A DNA stretch of 8,480 nt from Thermogutta sp. (GCA_012798155.1 JAAZNR010000061.1:1-8480); one strand, 5' to 3'. Positions 1-6,834 are shown, numbered from the stretch's first letter. Program-made: numbers and translations. The notes: a model not told the origin generated them from the letters alone.

Positions 1-456
1 GGCTATCGTCTGTTAAGCAGCGATAATATCCCTTGCTTGGTTTCCTATGTTACTTGGACATCCCATTTATTCAAGTTCAGTCCGTCGCTTCACCCGTTTC
101 GGCCCGCTGTTTCCAAATAGTTGCAGCAGTTTCAAGGATATAACCGTAAAAATCGGACGTATCCTGCGGGCGGGTGAAGTTGTTGCGATGCTGAAACAAG
201 CACTTATAGGGTATCTCATATACCATTTACGTGTCATTTCAGGTGTCGCGGCTTTCCCTGGTGAAAATCTATGACGCCGACCGGGCAATTCTTGTCCACA
301 GTGCTTTTCCAGGCCGATTTTTGTCAGTAGAAGCGAAAACTCCATCCGCGGCGGCGCGGTCTACCGGACCTCGCCGCGCGGCGGCGCCATCCCGCGCCTG
401 CTCGGCGTGTGAAGCCCCTGACGCTCAGGCGTCGCTGGCGGAATTCGACCGGAAAC

Positions 457-495
457 CATAACGGACGCATAACCATAAGGGACGCATAAGGGACG
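457..495 (+). repeat. 11-bp tandem repeat in the leader of the small secreted protein gene
   Basis: The unit CATAAGGGACG occurs twice back to back (474-484 and 485-495). One copy with a single change, CATAACGGACG, lies at 457-467, and a truncated CATAAC at 468-473 bridges them. The array ends five bases before the ATG at 501. Each full unit contains AAGGGA, a Shine-Dalgarno-like core, so the repeat has duplicated the ribosome binding site. The copies look like simple slippage or duplication products. Confidence 0.8.
488..493 (+). promoter_or_regulatory. Ribosome binding site of the small secreted protein gene
   Basis: AAGGGA lies seven bases before the ATG at 501 and supports that start. An identical AAGGGA lies 11 bases further upstream at 477-482, too far to serve this ATG well. 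Confidence 0.6.
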
Positions 496-500
496 ACTTC

Positions 501-1001
501 ATGCGAGCGGCCATCATCACCGTCGTGATCCTACTGGGTGTCGCCGAGGCCTACGGCCAAACGGTCCCGCCCGCATATCCGACCACGGAGGGAGCTGCGT
601 ATCCGACCACGGAAGGAGTTGCGTACCCGACTACGGAAGGAGCCGCATATCCGACCACGGAAGGAGCCGCTTACGTCGAAGGTTCAGTCGTCGCGCCTGT
701 TGTCAGGGCAGGACACCTGAACACCGCCACCGGCAAGACCTGCCTTGGAGATTGGTTCGGCCCCATGCCGCAGACCTGCTATCAGCCGCGGTTCGGCTGC
801 TATCCCGGCAACCCGCGAACGATCCATCGCTATCCGGCGTTTCACGGCTACTACTATCGGGCGCCGTACAACTACCGCCATTACTTCGAGTATCCGTGGC
901 ACGCGGCACCCCATGAACCGCAGGCCTTTGCAAGCGGCGGAGCCGCCGTCGTCGAGGAAAGCATCGTGCCGCTCCCCGATCCCAGCCTGCATGCTGAATG
1001 A
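501..1001 (+). CDS. Small exported Tyr/Pro/Gly/His-rich protein with octapeptide repeats
   Basis: This 166-residue protein has no function I can name. Residues 1-20 look like a Sec signal peptide: MRAA, then a hydrophobic stretch IITVVILLGVAEA, with probable cleavage near AYG-Q. Residues 25-56 are four copies of AYPTTEGA (the second ends in V), followed by a degenerate AYVEG. The remainder (about 70-140) is rich in Tyr, Pro, His and Gly. It holds three Cys (81, 93, 100) within GDWFGPMPQTCY and FGCYPGN, then YPAFHGYYYRAPYNYR and YPWHA. I recall this second half as a pattern recurring in planctomycete small secreted proteins; that is memory, not a search. AAGGGA seven bases upstream supports the start. 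It is probably exported to the periplasm or cell surface, where the Tyr/His-rich part could be structural. The gene stands alone and is convergent with the large glycosidase gene. Confidence 0.8.
   Translation: MRAAIITVVILLGVAEAYGQTVPPAYPTTEGAAYPTTEGVAYPTTEGAAYPTTEGAAYVEGSVVAPVVRAGHLNTATGKTCLGDWFGPMPQTCYQPRFGCYPGNPRTIHRYPAFHGYYYRAPYNYRHYFEYPWHAAPHEPQAFASGGAAVVEESIVPLPDPSLHAE
573..668 (+). repeat. 24-bp in-frame minisatellite, four copies
   Basis: Four consecutive 24-base units, starting GCATATCCGACCACGG or a close variant, encode AYPTTEGA/V residues 25-56 of the small exported protein. Copies differ at a few mostly synonymous positions (GCATAT/GCGTAT/GCGTAC, GAGGGA/GAAGGA). The array therefore has some age, or selection keeps the peptide. 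A unit of three-base multiples allows copy-number change without frameshift. Confidence 0.9.
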
Positions 1002-1016
1002 CTGCTCGGTGCGGGA

Positions 1017-1041
1017 GGCCCTTGACGCCCGCTCAACGGCC
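1017..1041. terminator. Possible hairpin between convergent genes
   Basis: GGCCCTTGA (1017-1025) and TCAACGGCC (1033-1041) can form a nine-pair stem with one C-C mismatch and a seven-base loop. It sits 15 bases after the stop of the small exported protein gene and downstream of the glycosidase gene on the other strand. No T-run follows on either strand, so a classical intrinsic terminator is not demonstrated. The rest of the gap (1002-1116) holds only weaker inverted repeats (CGCAA/TTGCG at 1057-1070, GGGTC/GACCC at 1075-1089). Confidence 0.25.
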
Positions 1042-1116
1042 TTCGCCTGATCGCCGCGCAAGGTATTGCGGTGAGGGTCGCGATGACCCGCGATCCACGA
1101 CGGATCGCCGAGCCGG

Positions 1117-4100
1117 TCAGCGTCTGCGGATGCGAATCAGCTCGCCCTGGCAATCGCCCGGAACTTGCAGGCGGACTCCTCCTTCCGTGGACTGGAGCGA
1201 CATCTCCGTCAGTCCGTGCCAGCTTCCATGCCGGAATTCACCCAGTTCGGCCGTGTCGGAACCATTTTGGGCACGCATCAGGTGGACGTTTCGGGCGGTC
1301 GTGGGGACGAGAAAGATCTCCCGGGCGGTGCGAATGTCGTCGTCTCGGTCAATCTGCGTCTCCACCGACCACAGCAGGAGGTGGCCGTCGGATTCAGCCA
1401 CGGGCCGTCCGTCGCAACGCAGCGCCGATCCGCCTTCCAGGGCGAGGACGCGGCCTGCCGAGTCCCACGCCGCCAAGCCCGGCTCCCAAGGGGCCAGGCT
1501 CATTTCCACCGATTTCCCATCGGGGGAGGTGGCCTGCAACCGCCGCATTTGGTCGCCGGTGTTGACCAGCACCACGGCGGCACCGTCTTGCAAAGCGACG
1601 GGCATCACGGCGACGGCCGGGTCGTCCGGTTGTATCCGCACGCGAGCCACGCCGGCCCGATCGAGCAACTCGGCCCAACGCCGTAGCAGCTCAGGCGACG
1701 GGACGAATGCGGATTCCGGCTTCTCCGTGGCGGGCGATGCCGCGATCGCCGGATGCTCACGGCAGACCATGAGGCTCCCCCCTTGTTTCAAAGCGTCGAG
1801 AATTTGTGCCGCGCCATTCGAGACGGTTTCGCCGGGGACGAAAGCCGCCTTGACGTTGCGAAGATCCCCTTCACGGAGGTCCAAATCGCTGACGACGGCG
1901 AAATCGACACCCAGTCGGGCAAGCATATCGGCTGCGGCCAAATCGTAAGGCGAGAAGCCGTCGCTTACCGTCCGCCGCGTGCTATCGGAGGCCACCAGTA
2001 CGACTTCCGGCTGCTTCCAGCGCGGTTGCAGCCGGAGGAGCAACAAGGCCGCGGCGCGGTAGAACCGCAGGGCCTCTCTGGGGACTCCGTCGCAGGTGTA
2101 GGTCAAACCCCAGGGAAAGATGCGATCGTCATCGTCCCGCCAGCACCAATTTCGGGCGGCAGCTCCGCCCAATCCGAAGGTAAGCTGCGGCAGCGTCAGG
2201 AACAAACGATTCTGCTGTTCCACGCTCCGCCGCATGTGGTATCCGCCGCCGCCCAAGCTCGGCTCCCAGGCGGGATGCGTCTTAGCGCCGAATTCGCCGA
2301 TGGCCGCCGATTTTCCGCGAAGGCGATGATCGGTCATTTTGAAGACGGCCGGAAAACGGCTCAGGTCGCGGTCCGGCGTGTCGAAGTAGCCGATCTCGGC
2401 CATGTCCAGGCCGTCCAAGGTCTGCCGCACGTCGAGGCCGCCCATCGGAATCTGGTAGTATTCGCTGATGATCGGGTGGCAAGGATCGGCCGATCGTAGG
2501 GCCTCGGTCAATCGCTCGTTCCAATGGCGCGTCTGCGCAAGCTGCCAAGCCATGTCCTGCTGTTCCGGCGACTTGGGTTGCAGATGATAGTCCCCGTTGA
2601 GATAGTAGATCAGCCCCTCGGCGTGACGATATCGCGCGGCAAAGGCGGCCGCGAATTGTGCCTGCCGTTCCAAAAGGGCGTCATCGACGGCCACATCGTG
2701 TCCGATAAAAAGCCCGGCCCGATGAATCACGCCCGCGCGGTGGGATAAATAAACCGCGGCGTCCAACTTCCGCCAATCCTCCTCGCTCAGTTCATAGGGT
2801 GGACGCCACCAGGTTTGCAGATTCGCGTTGACGCGTATCCCGTAGTCGGCCATCCGGCCGAGTTCCTCGGCCCAAAAGAGCGGGTCCGATTGCGACGGGG
2901 AGACGAACCAGTTCGACCACGTGGTGGTGCCGCAGAGAAAGGCGGGCCGATCGTCCAGGCGAAAGTAGTTGTCGGCATATCCGAACCGCGTGCCGCGGGG
3001 AAAGTCTTTTCCGTCCCAAACGACGAACCCGGCCGATAGCTCGTCACAAATGTCGCCGGAGGCATCCTGCAAGCGGACGGTGACGCGGTGCAATCCGGAG
3101 GGGACTGCCGCCGATTTCAGCGGGATCGTCCACACGGCGGCCTCTCCCGTGGTCAGGCGGACTTCCCGCCGTCCTTCTTCCAGCATCGCGGCCGAGTCCT
3201 CCGCGGACCGGCGCCACGTCAATGATCCGCTAAAAGTCTGCGGTCCGAGATGCCGCACCGAGCACGAGATCTCCGCCGGCTCTCCCGGGCGATAGCAGGC
3301 CAAGCGGCTTTGCGCGCGGTCGAGAAAGATGCCGCGCCGCATGCGAGACAGGGCCGGTCGGAGTACTCGCTCACGAAAGCGGGGGAGTTGGGTGAGGTCC
3401 GCGTTGTTGACACCGAAAAAGGTCCACGTCGAGCCGGCGAATTGCCCCGTCGCCTGCACCATCATCGCGCCCGCCGTGCCGCATTGCCGACCGAAGCGAT
3501 CCTCGGCAGCGACGAGCGGTATCCAGCGGGTATTCCCATTCAAGACGCCCACCGTGGAAAACCCCTCGGCGGCGACGGCGGCCTCCCAGCCGGGCGCGGT
3601 CAGGCGGGCCGTTCGGCGGAGCGGGTAGTCGGCATCGCACATGCCAAGTTGCCAGGGTGAGACGAGCAATCCGTCCTTCGGAAGTCCGTATCGCGTGTTC
3701 AAACGCGGCGCGTATTCGACCTCCTCCAGCCGAATGTCGTCGAAATAGGCCGTTCCGGAAGCGCGATACAGCCCGAAACGAATTTCCACACGGTCCACAC
3801 CCGGCGGAACGCGGAAGTCTTGGGTGAACGACTGCCAATCGCGGGTGTCCCGCACTTGGGCGATATCCCGGGGTGATCGCCACTCGTCTCCGGCCATAGG
3901 GTAATAAGCGAGGAAAGCGTAGCCGGCTCCTTGTACGTCCTCGGTTTTGACCCGGCCGGAGAGTCGCAGCCATTGGCCCGCTTTCACATCGGCGACGGTT
4001 TGCGTGTAACTCCGGCCTTCACCGTCTTGCTGGCGGACCTGGGCGCAGCGCGATCCTTCCACTGTCTCCGCGGTTGCGGTAGGGCATGGGTTGCCCGTCG

Positions 4101-5055
4101 CGTCGTGCCACACGGCCGGGCGTCCGGATTCGGGATCCGTTTCGAAGCCGGGATCGCGGTTGAGGAGCTTGACGCTGGTGGGCTGCGTCAAATCCACGCT
4201 CTCCCAGCCCCTTTCCGTGTGCCGCAAAGGCGCATCGAACGGATAACCGCCGAAGGAGAGCAGGTCCACGCCTTGGCACAAAAGGGCGAGCAGCCCTTGT
4301 CGCGCCTCGATGGGAAAGCAAGGTCCGTTGGGGAGGACCAACAAGGCGGCGTCGGCGGTCGCCTTTTCCCACGCCCCGGCCGAGGCTAGGTCTTCCGCCC
4401 GGATAAAACGGGCCTGGTAGCCCGCCTCCGCCAAGAGATCGGCCATAGCCCGTGAATCGGGGGCGGCGAAATTGCGGGGGAATTCCGGCTCGTCCAAGAT
4501 CAGGGCTACGCTGGGAAAGCCCAAGGGTTTTCGGTCACCGCTCTTTGCGTTCGAATCGGTGACCCAGGTCAAACGTGCCGGTTCGAACCAGGCCTTTCCC
4601 GCGGCCTGATACAGCCCCAGCCGCAACTCCACGGAGAACGTCCGTTCGTGGGTCTTCCCCTGGGTCTCCAACTCGATCCACTCGTGAGTACCCGTCATCT
4701 CAGCGAAGTCACGAAACGCGGTCAGGTTGCCGGTTTCATCGAATTCGTAGACCGCGGCATAGGCAAAGCCTCCGCCCGCGGTGGGCTGCACGTCCTCGGT
4801 GCGGATGCGTACCGTCGCGTGGAACGGCGTATTGGGCCAAGCGACGAACGTGCGAATGGCCAAAGCCCTTGAGTTTTCGCACAAGAGGGCGGGCGGTTCG
4901 TCCGCGTCGTCCTTTGGAACGAGCGTCGCGTTTTGAAAACTCCAGCCTGTCCAGTCTGCGGCACCGCCTTCGGCATCGCCGGCCCAAGCCGGAGCCGCCG
5001 TGCCGGCGCACACTAACGCGACGATTCCGAACATCAACCGTTTCGAGATAGGCAT
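1117..5055 (-). CDS. Large exported multidomain glycoside-hydrolase-like protein
   Basis: This 1312-residue protein is probably a secreted carbohydrate-active enzyme; the substrate cannot be read. Residues 1-25 are a signal peptide (KRL, hydrophobic core, APAWA-GD). Jelly-roll-like modules at about 30-165 and 296-447 share the pattern RxKTEDVQ ... A(Y/V)Y ... W ... VE(L/I)RxGLYxAxGxAxF. Between and after them (180-290, then about 448-570, NTRYG ... WIPLVAAEDRFGRQ ... GSTWTFFGV) seems to be one amidotransferase-like domain split by the second jelly roll. An Ig-like sandwich follows (580-680). A clan-A-like barrel (about 690-1005) carries GEFG with candidate nucleophile Glu921. A second amidotransferase-like domain (1015-1105) and a beta-rich tail follow, an order reminiscent of GH42-type proteins. 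The acid/base position reads YYLNGDYH (817-824) instead of Asn-Glu. The ATG at 5055 is chosen because GAGGG lies seven bases upstream and it begins the signal peptide. An upstream ATG at 5118 would overlap the preceding gene and spoil the signal. It is likely co-transcribed with the aminotransferase gene 46 bp upstream. Confidence 0.8.
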   Translation of the reverse strand: MPISKRLMFGIVALVCAGTAAPAWAGDAEGGAADWTGWSFQNATLVPKDDADEPPALLCENSRALAIRTFVAWPNTPFHATVRIRTEDVQPTAGGGFAYAAVYEFDETGNLTAFRDFAEMTGTHEWIELETQGKTHERTFSVELRLGLYQAAGKAWFEPARLTWVTDSNAKSGDRKPLGFPSVALILDEPEFPRNFAAPDSRAMADLLAEAGYQARFIRAEDLASAGAWEKATADAALLVLPNGPCFPIEARQGLLALLCQGVDLLSFGGYPFDAPLRHTERGWESVDLTQPTSVKLLNRDPGFETDPESGRPAVWHDATGNPCPTATAETVEGSRCAQVRQQDGEGRSYTQTVADVKAGQWLRLSGRVKTEDVQGAGYAFLAYYPMAGDEWRSPRDIAQVRDTRDWQSFTQDFRVPPGVDRVEIRFGLYRASGTAYFDDIRLEEVEYAPRLNTRYGLPKDGLLVSPWQLGMCDADYPLRRTARLTAPGWEAAVAAEGFSTVGVLNGNTRWIPLVAAEDRFGRQCGTAGAMMVQATGQFAGSTWTFFGVNNADLTQLPRFRERVLRPALSRMRRGIFLDRAQSRLACYRPGEPAEISCSVRHLGPQTFSGSLTWRRSAEDSAAMLEEGRREVRLTTGEAAVWTIPLKSAAVPSGLHRVTVRLQDASGDICDELSAGFVVWDGKDFPRGTRFGYADNYFRLDDRPAFLCGTTTWSNWFVSPSQSDPLFWAEELGRMADYGIRVNANLQTWWRPPYELSEEDWRKLDAAVYLSHRAGVIHRAGLFIGHDVAVDDALLERQAQFAAAFAARYRHAEGLIYYLNGDYHLQPKSPEQQDMAWQLAQTRHWNERLTEALRSADPCHPIISEYYQIPMGGLDVRQTLDGLDMAEIGYFDTPDRDLSRFPAVFKMTDHRLRGKSAAIGEFGAKTHPAWEPSLGGGGYHMRRSVEQQNRLFLTLPQLTFGLGGAAARNWCWRDDDDRIFPWGLTYTCDGVPREALRFYRAAALLLLRLQPRWKQPEVVLVASDSTRRTVSDGFSPYDLAAADMLARLGVDFAVVSDLDLREGDLRNVKAAFVPGETVSNGAAQILDALKQGGSLMVCREHPAIAASPATEKPESAFVPSPELLRRWAELLDRAGVARVRIQPDDPAVAVMPVALQDGAAVVLVNTGDQMRRLQATSPDGKSVEMSLAPWEPGLAAWDSAGRVLALEGGSALRCDGRPVAESDGHLLLWSVETQIDRDDDIRTAREIFLVPTTARNVHLMRAQNGSDTAELGEFRHGSWHGLTEMSLQSTEGGVRLQVPGDCQGELIRIRRR

Positions 5056-5062
5056 CGCTGAA

Positions 5063-5067
5063 CCCTC
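5063..5067 (-). promoter_or_regulatory. Ribosome binding site that fixes the glycosidase start
   Basis: On the minus strand GAGGG precedes the ATG at 5055 by seven bases. This favours the signal-peptide start over the in-frame ATG at 5118, which lies inside the upstream aminotransferase gene. The whole 46-base gap between the two genes contains no obvious promoter. Confidence 0.6.
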
Positions 5068-5101
5068 GGCGGGACTGCAAAACGGCGGTGATTCGGCGGA
5101 G

Positions 5102-6367
5102 TCATGGGCCGAGTTCACGCAGGGCGGAAATCAGGCGGGCAACCTCTTCATGCGTGTTGTAGTGTACCATCGAGATCCGCAGCAGGCCATCCGGCTCCGC
5201 GCCCAGGACCTCAGTCAGCGGCAAAGCATGGAAGTTGCCGTGCCAGGTGAAGATCGACCGCGCAGCTAGGTATTCGGCCAGTTCTCGGGCGGGCAACCGG
5301 CGGTGCGTGATCGAGACGGTCGGCACGCGGCGATCGGCGTCGGCCACGGGAATACCCCAAACACGAATCCCCGGGCAATCGGCCAGGTCTTGCAGCAGGG
5401 CCGCGACCAAGCCGTGTTCATGTTGGGCAACGGCTTGAAAAGCCGCTTGAAGGGCGGCCCTGCGGCCGGTAGCGCGGGGATCGCTCCGCCGGCCGATTTC
5501 CGCCAAATACTCCACGGCCGCCGCCGCGCCGGCGATTCCCTCGTGGTTTTGCGTGCCGGTCATCCAGCGATCGGGAAGCCCGTTCGGCGCCGGACGCACC
5601 TTGTACGCCGGCAACGATTCCAAGAACCTACGCTTGCCCCACAAAATGCCCACATGCGGGGCGAAAAACTTGTATCCCGAACAAACCAGGAAATCGATAT
5701 CCCAGCCGACCACATCGATACATCGGTGGGGCGCATAATGCACGGCATCGAGGAAGACCAAGGCCCCCGCGGCGTGGGCCTGCCGAACGATTTCCGGGAT
5801 CGGCGTGAGCGTCCCGATCGCGTTCGAGGCCGCCGTCACGGCGACCAGGCGTGTCCGCGGGGTGAGCTTGTGGACGAAATCCTCCAAGTCCAAAGTTCCT
5901 TCTTCCGGGCGAATGTTTGCAATCTGCACCTGTACGCCGGCTTCCTCGGCCGCCCGGATCCAGGGAGTGAAGTTGGCATCATGCTCCATGCGAGTCAAGA
6001 GGATTTCGTCGCCCGGTTTCCATGTTCGGGCAAGCGCACGGGAAAACGCGAACGTCAAGGTGGTCATGTTCGCGCCGAACACGATCGTGTCGGGATCGTC
6101 AGCCCCCAAAAAGTCGGCCAGGGCGGTTCGCGCGGAAAACAAGAGGGCGTCGCTTTCCCGGCTCGTGGCGAACATGCCGCCGTGATTGGCGTTGGTTTCG
6201 ACAAGGTAACGGACGACGGCGTCGAGAACATCGTGCGGGACTTGCGTGCCGGCCGCCGCGTCGAAGAACATCACCGGCAGGCCGTTTTCGCGCTTGCTCA
6301 AGGCGGGAAATTGACGCCGGCATTCCCAAACGTCGAGCGGTCGAGGCAGAGAAGAATCGCGGTCCAT
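5102..6367 (-). CDS. Class V PLP aminotransferase, VC1184-type cysteine desulfurase-like protein
   Basis: This 421-residue cytosolic PLP enzyme of fold type I matches the VC1184 subfamily (TIGR01976) from memory along its length: FDAAAGTQVP (35-44), NANHGGMFATSRESDAL (58-74), FGANMTTLTFAFSRAL (97-112), EHDAN (128-132), SNAIGTL (181-187), FLDAVHYAPH (205-214), CSGYKFFAPHVG (229-240), MTGTQNHEGIAG (269-280) and the C-terminal VHYNTHEEV. By family knowledge Lys233 forms the PLP Schiff base, Asp207 contacts the pyridine nitrogen and His129 stacks on the ring. Members are usually annotated as cysteine desulfurase-like, but the loop where NifS/SufS carry the catalytic Cys reads TWHGNFHALP (374-383) with no Cys. 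The only Cys are 16, 216, 229 and 331. Desulfurase activity is therefore doubtful and the substrate unknown. AGGGAG five bases upstream of the ATG at 6367 fixes the start; a longer frame reaching 6676 has a non-protein-like N-terminus. It is the first gene of a likely two-gene unit with the exported glycosidase. Confidence 0.92.
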   Translation of the reverse strand: MDRDSSLPRPLDVWECRRQFPALSKRENGLPVMFFDAAAGTQVPHDVLDAVVRYLVETNANHGGMFATSRESDALLFSARTALADFLGADDPDTIVFGANMTTLTFAFSRALARTWKPGDEILLTRMEHDANFTPWIRAAEEAGVQVQIANIRPEEGTLDLEDFVHKLTPRTRLVAVTAASNAIGTLTPIPEIVRQAHAAGALVFLDAVHYAPHRCIDVVGWDIDFLVCSGYKFFAPHVGILWGKRRFLESLPAYKVRPAPNGLPDRWMTGTQNHEGIAGAAAAVEYLAEIGRRSDPRATGRRAALQAAFQAVAQHEHGLVAALLQDLADCPGIRVWGIPVADADRRVPTVSITHRRLPARELAEYLAARSIFTWHGNFHALPLTEVLGAEPDGLLRISMVHYNTHEEVARLISALRELGP

Positions 6368-6372
6368 GACGA

Positions 6373-6378
6373 CTCCCT
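6373..6378 (-). promoter_or_regulatory. Ribosome binding site of the aminotransferase gene
   Basis: On the minus strand AGGGAG lies five bases before the ATG at 6367. This supports the 421-residue start, which also matches the usual family length, over in-frame starts further upstream. Confidence 0.65.
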
Positions 6379-6656
6379 GGCAAATGTTTCCGCCAACGGC
6401 GGGGGGCGGCCGCTCGTTTTCTCGAACACGGCGCGCGGCGGAAGAATGTGTCCGTGTCCGCCCGCCTCCAATCGCCGACGGCAACGTTGTTGGAAGCTCT
6501 TCGCCGATTGTGGACCGGCAGACGCATGAAGACAATGGCCCCGCCCCAGCGTGCCGGATTTCAGCGCCTTGCGTAGAATTGGTTTTCGCATCCGCCCGCA
6601 TCCCTTCACCGCGTGAGCTCCGGGGGGACCCCGAGCCTCGCGTGATGCGACAAGGC
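6379..6656. other. Divergent intergenic DNA without a recognised gene
   Basis: This stretch should hold the promoter of the minus-strand aminotransferase/glycosidase unit. I find no pair of boxes good enough to call on either strand. Open frames crossing it are low-complexity Arg/Pro-rich translations without ribosome binding sites. It ends at the left flanking repeat of the mobile element. Confidence 0.5.
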
Positions 6657-6662
6657 TTGAAC
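6657..6662 (+). repeat. Left flanking direct repeat TTGAAC (putative target-site duplication)
   Basis: TTGAAC immediately abuts the left terminal inverted repeat and is repeated directly after the right one at 6829-6834. Removing one copy plus the element would restore a plausible empty site reading GGCTTGAACCTTCTT. Confidence 0.65.
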
Positions 6663-6828
6663 CTGGACTTTTGCAAATTGTGGTGACGAGTTCTCGTCCG
6701 CCTTGGAAGAGGGTTATGGTGAGGGCAATTAGGCGCGAAAACGGCTTGCCGTGATTGCCTAACTTCACCAAGTCCTCACCCGCTGCCCCTCTCCCAGAGG
6801 GGGAGGGGAGCAGTTTGCAAAAGTCCAG
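6663..6828. mobile_element. MITE-like element with 15-bp terminal inverted repeats
   Basis: The 166-base element begins CTGGACTTTTGCAAA (6663-6677) and ends with the exact reverse complement TTTGCAAAAGTCCAG (6814-6828). Pairing can extend inward to 18 bases with one mismatch. The direct repeat TTGAAC flanks it on both sides (6657-6662 and 6829-6834), consistent with a target-site duplication; the next two bases CT also match on both sides. Inside are three further inverted repeats: GACGAG-TT-CTCGTC (6685-6698), GGTGAGG/CCTCACC (6718-6724 and 6774-6780) enclosing ACGGC-TT-GCCGT (6741-6752), and CCCCTCTCCC-AGA-GGGGGAGGGG (6786-6808, one wobble pair). It encodes no protein. It sits between two divergent genes and ends 78 bases before the transporter start, so it could contribute to that transcript's leader. 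The alternative is a structured intergenic repeat that is not mobile. Confidence 0.7.
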
Positions 6829-6834
6829 TTGAAC
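6829..6834 (+). repeat. Right flanking direct repeat TTGAAC
   Basis: This is the second copy of the hexamer that flanks the MITE-like element, directly after the right terminal inverted repeat. Confidence 0.65.

Larger units (their letters stand above)
1..500. other. Gene-poor, AT-richer upstream region
   Basis: I see no convincing gene here. The first 300 bases are about 47% GC by hand count, while everything to the right is clearly GC-rich. Short open frames exist on both strands, but none has a good ribosome binding site or a recognisable protein. A loose sigma70-like pair can be read (TTGCGA at 183-188, TATAGG at 205-210, 16-base spacer), next to a small inverted repeat GGTAT/ATACC at 210-224. 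It lies about 290 bases from the next start codon and is weak. From about 346 the sequence becomes GC-rich, with small self-complementary segments: GGTC/GACC at 358-370 and GACGC-TCAG-GCGTC at 420-433. No tRNA or other structured RNA was recognised. Confidence 0.5.

Noticed and set aside
67..345. 92-residue minus-strand open frame in the left intergenic region
   Set aside because: The composition is mixed and unrecognised, I see no convincing ribosome binding site, and the start lies in GC-poor DNA without any coding pattern.
538..720. Second-frame peptide with repeated RPRKE units
   Set aside because: It is the frame-shifted reading of the 24-bp repeat in the exported protein gene and has no ribosome binding site or signal sequence.
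998..2499. Long plus-strand open frames antisense to the glycosidase gene
   Set aside because: They translate to Arg/Ser/Pro-rich sequence without recognisable domains or good ribosome binding sites. The opposite strand has a signal peptide and coherent domains over the whole length.
5056..5118. Longer N-terminus for the glycosidase starting at 5118
   Set aside because: It would overlap the end of the aminotransferase gene, lacks a good ribosome binding site and would bury the signal peptide behind 21 hydrophilic residues.
5303..6529. 408-residue plus-strand open frame antisense to the aminotransferase
   Set aside because: The minus strand encodes a clear family match with all PLP-binding motifs; the plus frame is a by-product of GC-rich codon bias.
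6786..6808. Intrinsic terminator at the GC-rich hairpin
   Set aside because: The stem is strong but no T-run follows, no gene ends just upstream on the plus strand, and the hairpin is one arm of the MITE-like element.
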